Of a DNA stretch of 16,338 nucleotides, positions 14,820-16,338 are shown piece by piece. Position numbers and translations under genes: made by a program. The DNA is from an uncultured Lachnospiraceae bacterium (GTDB taxonomy: Bacteria > Bacillota > Clostridia > Lachnospirales > Lachnospiraceae), in contig CAJTXH010000059.1 in assembly GCA_910580005.1 (NCBI GenBank), forward strand, positions 1 to 16,338, given 5' to 3'. Every line of letters starts with the position of its first letter. Position 1 is the stretch's first letter. Under the pieces are notes generated by a model. That model was not told the origin of the DNA. It did no database searches and was given only the letters and a program-made list of their open reading frames with translations.

Positions 14820-14916
14820 CTTATTTGTAAATATTTTATAAAAATTTTCAAATTCTCTTTGGTGTTTTCTTTACTATAAAGAAGGCATACACAATGAAGA
14901 AAGACGGGGTATATAT

Positions 14917-15312
14917 ATGAGATATGAATTAACTAAGGATTTGGAAACAGGAAATGCTGTAATTGACAATGAGCATAGGGAACTGTTTAATGCTGTAAAT
15001 AACATTATTGATGCTTGCAGTAAAGGCCAGGGACGCAATATAATAGAGTCTGCCATAAAATTTCTTTTAAGTTATGTAGAATTGCATTTTTCACATGAGG
15101 AGAAGTTACAAAGTGATAGTAAATATCCAGGAATGGCAGCACATAAGGCATTTCATGAAAGCTATAAAAAACAGCTAAAAGAAATTTCTATGCAAATTCC
15201 TTTTGACAACCCTGCAATAACTGACCTTGTAAAACTGAACGGGCATATTGCAGTACTTATAAACCATATACGTATTGAAGACAAGAAGCTTGGAAAGTTT
15301 TTAAAACAATAA
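14917..15312 (+). CDS. Bacteriohemerythrin
   Basis: This 131-residue single-domain protein is of the hemerythrin family, which binds oxygen reversibly at a di-iron centre. All seven expected iron ligands are visible: His20 in DNEH, His57 and Glu61 (HxxxE), His76 and His80 (HxxxH), His117 and Asp122 (HxxxxD). The length is normal and there is no fused sensor or membrane segment, so it is a free cytoplasmic protein. In anaerobes such proteins are thought to scavenge oxygen, deliver it to oxidases or store iron. The ribosome site is modest (ACGGGG at 14904-14909, 7 bp upstream). It is a single-gene unit between a strong promoter and a strong terminator. Dyads at the promoter and in the leader suggest regulated expression, perhaps by redox or metals. 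That is inference. Confidence 0.93.
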   Translation: MRYELTKDLETGNAVIDNEHRELFNAVNNIIDACSKGQGRNIIESAIKFLLSYVELHFSHEEKLQSDSKYPGMAAHKAFHESYKKQLKEISMQIPFDNPAITDLVKLNGHIAVLINHIRIEDKKLGKFLKQ

Positions 15313-15389
15313 TATTTATATACATAAAGCAGGAAAAGAACTTATGAAAACAGCATAGATGTGGATAATAATGTCTGGTTATAACACTG

Positions 15390-15425
15390 AAAGACGCATA
15401 GGCTATATACAGCCTGTGCGTCTTT
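15390..15425. terminator. Strong terminator after hemerythrin, possibly bidirectional
   Basis: AAAGACGCA/TGCGTCTTT (9 bp) is continued inward by AGGCT/AGCCT, with one mismatched pair between them and a 6-nt loop. It ends with CTTTGTTAA on the plus strand and with CTTTC on the minus strand, so it could also end transcripts from the minus-strand hydrolase remnant, whose stop is at 15470. Confidence 0.8.
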
Positions 15426-15469
15426 GTTAAATAGTTTATAAAATAATATTATGCAAATTTTTTATAAGC

Positions 15470-16112
15470 CTATACTAGTCCCTTTATTACAGAAGAAGGG
15501 TCGGTTCTTTTCCCATTTTTCCATACTTCAAAGTGCAGATGTACACCTGTAGCGTTTCCAGTCATTCCTATATACCCAAGGGTACCGCCCTTTTTAACAT
15601 TTTTAGTTTTGAGTGTATAGCTGCCAGTGCTTCCACTTGCTCTTTTTGTATTTGAACTTGGTATTTTCTGTGTTATATTATTGAACTTGTCTAAATGTGC
15701 ATATAGGGACAGATGAGCCAAGTTTGGTATTTGTACTGCTTTTTGGAGAAGGATTAAAGGTATGGGCAGTAGTAGAAAAACCTCCAAAAGAGGAACTTCC
15801 TGTATCCTGTTGTTTTTCATCTTCTGGTTCTTTTTCTGGAACTGTTACACTTACATTATACTTGCCATCTATCCATCCAAGCTTGTATCCGTCTGATATT
15901 GGATATAAAATCTGTGTTCTTTCGTCTTTATAAGCTATAATACAAACCACATCATCAGCATACACTTCCCCTGTAAGTTTATCCCCTGTTGATTTTGCAT
16001 ATGCTGTTTTTGTGCCTTTGGATACTGGATATTCTACTTTTACTGTACCATCATTATTAATTTCTTTTATAGTGCATTTATCATCTGGTAATATATAGCC
16101 TGTATTTTTCAC
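15470..16112 (-). pseudogene. Remnant of an SH3/M23 peptidoglycan hydrolase gene, frame-broken
   Basis: Two minus-strand frames must be joined to read this gene. The upstream frame (16112 down to about 15697) encodes SH3-like repeats (VKVEYPVSKGTKTAYAK; TQILYPISDGYKLGWIDGKY), then a Pro/Glu/Lys and Ser/Thr linker, and ends at a stop soon after NTKLGSSVP. The other frame, down to 15470, supplies the C-terminal part of an M23 (LytM-type) peptidase: LSLYAHLDKF, then VKKGGTLGYIGMTGNATG and HLHFEVW. The front of the M23 domain with its His and Asp zinc ligands is missing between them, so an out-of-frame internal deletion of roughly 180-210 bp is likely. At the 5' side the first codon would be GTG with no ribosome site and an in-frame TAA three codons earlier. 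The same frame continues past that stop back to an ATG at 16175. I take it as inactive. Confidence 0.75.
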
Positions 16113-16150
16113 TTGCTGTTATATAAATAATGTTTCTGCATATTTCGTCT

Positions 16151-16170
16151 GTGTGGATAGCCTTCCACAC
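16151..16170. repeat. Short inverted repeat
   Basis: GTGTGGA (16151-16157) and TCCACAC (16164-16170) form a 7-bp stem with a 6-nt loop upstream of the hydrolase remnant. No T-run follows on either strand. Function unknown. The rest of 16113-16248 shows no supported gene. Confidence 0.35.
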
Positions 16171-16248
16171 AACATAATTTCTAGTTATAATTCTGGACTT
16201 TGCCAGTAAACAGCAAGTTTCCAGTGTCCAGTTAAATATTACATGACA

Positions 16249-16338
16249 TGGGCACTTTAGTGGCGTTGGAATCCCGTACCCAATGCCACATTTTTTTGTG
16301 GCATAGGGATTTTATGCGCCATTACGTGGGCTGGCGTA
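16249..16338. repeat. Palindromic repeat, copy 2, cut by window end
   Basis: The core 16262-16327 matches copy 1 (313-372): GGCGTT, AATCCCGTA, CCAATGCCAC, then GTGGCATAGGGATTTTATG and CGCC. The arms and their pairing are kept, with a 6-T loop in place of the two bases of copy 1. Similarity extends left to about 16249 (GGG-CACTTT here, GGGGTACTTT there). The right end lies beyond the window. It sits just upstream of the decayed hydrolase gene. Confidence 0.8.

Noticed and set aside
1..16338. CRISPR array, tRNA/rRNA genes, transposases, prophage genes
   Set aside because: No regularly spaced repeats, cloverleaf segments, rRNA landmarks or mobile-element proteins were seen on either strand.

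Overview
The window looks like chromosomal DNA of a low-GC, anaerobic, spore-lineage Firmicute, most likely a Clostridia/Lachnospiraceae member. The basis is AT-rich codon use, strong purine-rich ribosome sites (AGGAGG/GGAGG), a YyaC-type sporulation protein, clostridial-style 6-phosphofructokinase and glycogen phosphorylase, and a LysM membrane protein of a kind I associate with this family. No species can be named from the sequence alone. No rRNA, tRNA, CRISPR array or transposase was seen.

Layout. 1-611 is non-coding: a promoter-like site near the left edge, a 156-bp GC-richer palindromic repeat (267-422), and an extended -10 promoter (503-531). 612-5317 is a tight three-gene signalling cluster: a PAS hybrid histidine kinase, a dCache-type methyl-accepting chemotaxis protein, and a small lipoprotein with an FMN-binding domain. 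5422-7829 holds glycogen phosphorylase (glgP) and an overlapping 59-residue single-pass membrane protein. 7935-11603 is a four-gene run: 6-phosphofructokinase, dnaX, ybaB and recR, with gaps of 2 to 22 bp. The yyaC gene (11568-12158, minus) converges on recR and overlaps its 3' end by 36 bp. 12404-13051 is a secreted protein of unknown role with a TTG start, followed by a strong terminator. 13320-14603 encodes a membrane-anchored LysM protein whose N-terminal region resembles a metal-site-less MPN/JAB domain. Then come a terminator-like hairpin and a 17-bp perfect inverted repeat, a bacteriohemerythrin gene with a near-consensus promoter (14917-15312), a strong terminator, and the decayed remains of an SH3/M23 cell-wall hydrolase gene on the minus strand. 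The window ends inside a second copy of the palindromic repeat seen at its start.

How the parts work together. The glgP and phosphofructokinase genes link glycogen breakdown to glycolysis. The dnaX-ybaB-recR block is the common replication/recombination cluster, here transcribed behind the phosphofructokinase gene. The kinase, chemoreceptor and flavin lipoprotein may form one sensory unit, but this is inferred only from gene order.

The most unusual observations are the degenerate MPN-LysM protein, the palindromic repeat present at both window ends, the hydrolase gene inactivated by an apparent out-of-frame internal deletion, the small membrane protein coupled to glgP, and the atypical nucleotide-site residues of the phosphofructokinase.
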